Shown: positions 31,545-34,374 of the stretch, piece after piece
Numbering within the stretch: the stretch's first letter is position 1
Layout of the letters: every line of letters begins with the position of its first letter
Origin: Bifidobacteriaceae bacterium
Lineage (GTDB): Bacteria > Actinomycetota > Actinomycetes > Actinomycetales > WQXJ01
DNA length: 34,374 nucleotides
Assembly (NCBI GenBank): GCA_031281585.1
Contig: JAITFE010000107.1
Coordinates: 1-34,374 of the forward strand
Direction: 5' to 3'
Translations under genes and position numbers: made by a program
Notes under the pieces: model-generated
Told to the model about the DNA's origin: nothing
What the model saw: only the letters and a program-made list of their open reading frames with translations
The model's database searches: none

Positions 31545-33059
31545 TTAGGACTGCGGTTTGACCAATGGGAAGAGAATTGTCTCGCGAATTCCTAATCCCG
31601 TTAGGGCCATCAGCAGGCGGTCGACCCCCATGCCCATCCCGCCGGACGGGGGCATGCCGTACTCCAGGGCGGACAGGAAGTCCTCGTCCAGGGCCATGGC
31701 CTCCAAATCGCCCGCGGCCACGGCGGCGGCCTGGGCTTCGAGGCGCTGACGCTGGATCACCGGGTCCACCAGTTCGGAATAGCCGGTGGCCAGTTCGAAT
31801 CCCCTGAGATACAGATCCCATTTTTCCACCACCCCCGGCTTGGAGCGGTGGTCCCGTGTTAGCGGCGAGGTCTCCACGGGGAAGTCCATGACGAATGTCG
31901 GCTCATACAGTTCGTTCCCGATCAGCTCTTCAAACAACTCTTCGATCAACTTGCCGTGCCCGGCCCTGGCCGGGTCATAGCTGATCTCCCGGGCGTCCGC
32001 GATCCGCCGAAGGTGGTCTGCCGACGTCGCCGGGGTGATTTCCTCGCCGAGGGCCTCGCTGAGCGAATCGTAAAGGCTGACGCGGCGCCACTCGCCGCCC
32101 AAATCGTAGTGCTCGCCGTTGGCCAGCGTGACTTTGGTCGACCCGGCGATCGCCTGGGCGGCATCGACAATGATCTGCTGGGTCAGGTCGGCGATCGTGT
32201 TGTAATCGCCGTAGGCCTCATAAACCTCCACCGACGTGAACTCGGGGGCGTGCGACGAATCGACGCCCTCGTTGCGGAAGATCCGCCCGATCTCGAACAC
32301 TTTGTCAATTCCGCCCACCACCGCCCGCTTCAGGAACAGCTCTGGGGCGATCCGCATATACAGCTCGATCCCAAACGCGTTCATGTGCGTGGTGAAGGGA
32401 CGGGCGGCGGCGCCGCCATGCAACGTTTGAAGAATCGGGGTCTCGATTTCGCTGAAACCGCGGTCTTCCAGGGTCCGCCGGATGGATCGCACCAGTGCGA
32501 CCCGGTTGCGGGCGATCTCTCGCGCCGCCGGCCGCACAATCAGGTCGGCGGGACGGTCCCGCACCCGCGATTCGTCTGACAACTCGGAATGCAGCACCGG
32601 CAATGGGCGCAGCGCCTTGGCGGCGATCATCCAGCCGGCGGCCAGCACGCTCAATTCCCCGCGCTTGGACGCTATCACGCGCCCGCGGACAAACAGGTGG
32701 TCCCCCAAATCAACTTCGGCTTTGAAGCGGTCAAGCGATTCTTGGCCGACTTCGGCCAGCGAAATCATCGCCTGGAGGCGATTGCCCGGTCCGTCCTGCA
32801 AGGTCGCAAAGCACAGTTTCCCGGTGTTGCGGATGAACACGACCCGCCCGGCGACACCCACCTCGGTGGTGGTTTCCTGACCCGCCGTCAAATGCCCGAA
32901 CTGCTGGCGAACCGCCGCGATTGTCGTGGTCACGGGCACCGTGGCCGGGTAGGCCGCGTCGCCGCGCGCCAGGATGGCGGCGCGCTTGTCCCGGCGCACT
33001 TGCGACTGCTCGGAGACGTTGGCCGCGCGCGGCGGAGGGGTGGGAGTGGGTGAATTCAC
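31545..33059 (-). CDS. lysS: Lysine--tRNA ligase, class II
   Basis: A 504-residue class II synthetase. The OB-fold anticodon-binding domain (about 65-170) is followed by the catalytic core. Motif 1 region is [10 protein letters not shown], motif 2 is [11 protein letters not shown], and motif 3 is [11 protein letters not shown] near the C-terminus. The lysine-binding SRPF-type loop is replaced here by ARPFTTHMN. It charges tRNA-Lys. GTG 33059 overlaps the panC stop as GTGA. The ~25 N-terminal residues are a Pro/Thr-rich lead-in. Confidence 0.95.
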   Translation of the reverse strand: MNSPTPTPPPRAANVSEQSQVRRDKRAAILARGDAAYPATVPVTTTIAAVRQQFGHLTAGQETTTEVGVAGRVVFIRNTGKLCFATLQDGPGNRLQAMISLAEVGQESLDRFKAEVDLGDHLFVRGRVIASKRGELSVLAAGWMIAAKALRPLPVLHSELSDESRVRDRPADLIVRPAAREIARNRVALVRSIRRTLEDRGFSEIETPILQTLHGGAAARPFTTHMNAFGIELYMRIAPELFLKRAVVGGIDKVFEIGRIFRNEGVDSSHAPEFTSVEVYEAYGDYNTIADLTQQIIVDAAQAIAGSTKVTLANGEHYDLGGEWRRVSLYDSLSEALGEEITPATSADHLRRIADAREISYDPARAGHGKLIEELFEELIGNELYEPTFVMDFPVETSPLTRDHRSKPGVVEKWDLYLRGFELATGYSELVDPVIQRQRLEAQAAAVAAGDLEAMALDEDFLSALEYGMPPSGGMGMGVDRLLMALTGLGIRETILFPLVKPQS

Positions 33060-33919
33060 GCCCCCAAGGCTACCTCGGCGTTGTCGATCAGCCTGGTCCG
33101 GCCGACTTTGAGCGCGCCGATCAGCAGGGCGGGCCCGCGCCAGGCGTCACGGACGGGTTGGAAGGTGGCCGGGTCCACCAAGTCCAGATAGTCGGGCAGG
33201 CTCAGCCGTTCGCCCCGTCCCAGGGCCGCCAGCGCGGCCCGCCGCACTTCGCCCGCTTGCGCGCCGTCACGGGCAGCGGCTTGCCCGGCGGCGATGCCGT
33301 GTGGCAGCGCCAACGCCTCCTCCCGTTCCGCCGCCGAGAGGTAGCGGTTGCGGCTGGACAACGCCAGCCCGTCAGCCTCCCGGCGGGTCGGGACCGCGAT
33401 GACCTCCCAGCCCAGGTCCAAGTCGGCCTTCATCTGCCGGATGACGGCCAATTGTTGGGCGTCCTTTTGCCCGAACACAGCCGCCGTCGCGCCCGTGCGG
33501 GCGGCGAGTTTGTGAACCACGGTGGCGACCCCGGCGAAGTGTCCGGGCCTGATGGCGCCCTCGAACACGTTTCCCAAAGGGCCCGGATCAATGCCGACCT
33601 GAGGGCGTCCGCGCGGGTACATGTCGTTGGCCGACGGGGCGTAGACCAGGTCCACGCCCCGTCCCGCCAGCGCCTCAAGGTCCGCCTCAAGGGTCCTGGG
33701 ATAGGTGTCGAAGTCCTCGGCGGGGCCGAACTGAAGCGGATTGACGAAGATTGTCACCACTACCTGGCCGCCAACGCTTTGGCGGTGCCGGTTGGCCGCT
33801 TCGACCAGGTCGAGATGCCCTTGATGCAGGGCGCCCATGGTCATGACGACGGCCCGCGGGCCGGGCTGCATGCGGGCTCGCAGCTCCGGCCAACTGCGCG
33901 CGAGGCGCCGCAGGCTCAT
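33056..33919 (-). CDS. panC: Pantothenate synthetase (pantoate--beta-alanine ligase)
   Basis: A 287-residue enzyme that joins pantoate and beta-alanine at the expense of ATP for coenzyme A synthesis. The HxGH nucleotide-binding motif is visible in [47 protein letters not shown] and SSRNRYLS-type motifs follow in order. ATG 33919 overlaps the DUF2520 gene stop as ATGA, and its own stop overlaps lysS. Three genes are thus translationally linked. Confidence 0.96.
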   Translation of the reverse strand: MSLRRLARSWPELRARMQPGPRAVVMTMGALHQGHLDLVEAANRHRQSVGGQVVVTIFVNPLQFGPAEDFDTYPRTLEADLEALAGRGVDLVYAPSANDMYPRGRPQVGIDPGPLGNVFEGAIRPGHFAGVATVVHKLAARTGATAAVFGQKDAQQLAVIRQMKADLDLGWEVIAVPTRREADGLALSSRNRYLSAAEREEALALPHGIAAGQAAARDGAQAGEVRRAALAALGRGERLSLPDYLDLVDPATFQPVRDAWRGPALLIGALKVGRTRLIDNAEVALGA

Positions 33920-34374
33920 GACGGCGCCCCGTTCAGCGCTTCCAAACTGGCCGCCGCTTGAGCCGGAGAAACCCGCCCGTCCCGCTCCGCCGCCCGGATC
34001 GTGGCGGCCGCCAATTGGCGGTAACTGGCCACCGTGTCGAGGGCGGCCGTTCCGGCCGAGTCAACCGCGACGTCCGGGTCGACGAGCGCGCCCCGCCCGG
34101 CGGCGTAAGCCCTCAGGGCTTCGATGTGCGTTTCGAGCGTGCCCGCGTCGCCTCGGCTGGCCGGGCCGGTCAGCGCGCCGACGCCCTGGCCGAGGGCTCC
34201 TTCCAGGGCGACCCGCGTCAACGGTCCAATCAAGGCGGCCGGATCGCCGATCCCGGCGTATTCCAACACGTCAAGGGCCTGCGTCAGCAGAGTTACCAGA
34301 TGATTTGCGGCGTGGCTGACGGCCGCGTGATACGCGCCCCGGACGCCGGGCGGGAGTTGGAACGGCTGGCCGCC
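33916..34374 (-). CDS. Rossmann-like and DUF2520 domain protein, C-terminal part (5' end outside window)
   Basis: The frame stays open to the right edge, so about 152 C-terminal residues are present. YHAAVSHAANHLVTLLTQAL (read from 34315 downward) and the following helices are the DUF2520 domain. It normally follows an NADP-binding Rossmann domain and sits directly before panC in actinobacteria. It resembles ketopantoate reductase-type proteins, and a role in pantothenate synthesis has been suspected from that neighbourhood, but I do not claim it. The internal GTG at 34269 is not the start. Confidence 0.87.
   Translation of the reverse strand, partial: GGQPFQLPPGVRGAYHAAVSHAANHLVTLLTQALDVLEYAGIGDPAALIGPLTRVALEGALGQGVGALTGPASRGDAGTLETHIEALRAYAAGRGALVDPDVAVDSAGTAALDTVASYRQLAAATIRAAERDGRVSPAQAAASLEALNGAPS

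Overview
The window is high-GC DNA (about 70% by eye) from an actinobacterium. The lineage markers are Lsr2, CarD, a DUF4032 protein, a DUF222/HNH (13E12-type) gene, and the DUF2520-panC-lysS-lsr2 and carD-ispF-cysS neighbourhoods. I cannot name a genus. A recurring habit is the presence of low-complexity Ala/Gly/Pro or Arg/Asp stretches inside otherwise conserved proteins.

Layout. (1) 1-1961: the 3' end of a DUF4032 gene, convergent with rlmB. (2) 1973-4289: a DUF222/HNH endonuclease gene that appears to be translated behind a 29-codon leaderless short ORF. (3) 4788-5177: a DUF4259 gene. (4) 5251-12614: a complete type I Wadjet anti-plasmid operon, jetABCD, with overlapping cistrons. JetC ends in a repeat-encoded disordered tail, and jetD runs 177 bases into a convergent ORC/CDC6-like AAA ATPase gene. 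That ATPase gene has two tandem 17-bp AT-rich repeats just upstream. (5) 13676-16529: an unrecognised protein and an SMI1/KNR4-type protein fire divergently from a 41-bp symmetrical intergenic region, followed by another unrecognised gene. (6) 16695-25512, all minus strand: a catabolic cluster. A guanidino-modifying (deiminase-type) hydrolase and a ThDP enzyme come first, then a HTH-cupin regulator. A five-gene chain follows (solute-binding lipoprotein, permease, ATPase, 2-hydroxyacid dehydrogenase, M20 carbamoylase) in which every stop and start codon overlaps as ATGA. Deiminase plus carbamoylase suggests stepwise breakdown of a guanidino compound through its ureido form. This is the best candidate for an uncharacterised pathway here. 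(7) 25619-25899: the scar of a Phd/VapC toxin-antitoxin pair. (8) 25978-27644: a DUF1648 membrane protein and a CE7 acetyl esterase, with a perfect 26-bp-arm REP-like palindrome forming the esterase's last codons and stop. (9) 27654-34374: housekeeping genes cysS, ispF, carD, gpmA, lsr2, lysS, panC and a DUF2520 gene.

Reading across the window, the accessory block 1973-27644 sits between cysS and rlmB, two genes I recall as usually adjacent in Actinobacteria. Defence, regulation and uptake genes therefore seem to occupy an integration-tolerant gap inside a housekeeping neighbourhood. Many transcription units start with a TANNNT box only 6-8 nt before the start codon and no Shine-Dalgarno, as expected for leaderless mRNAs. 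Downstream cistrons mostly rely on ATGA/GTGA coupling.
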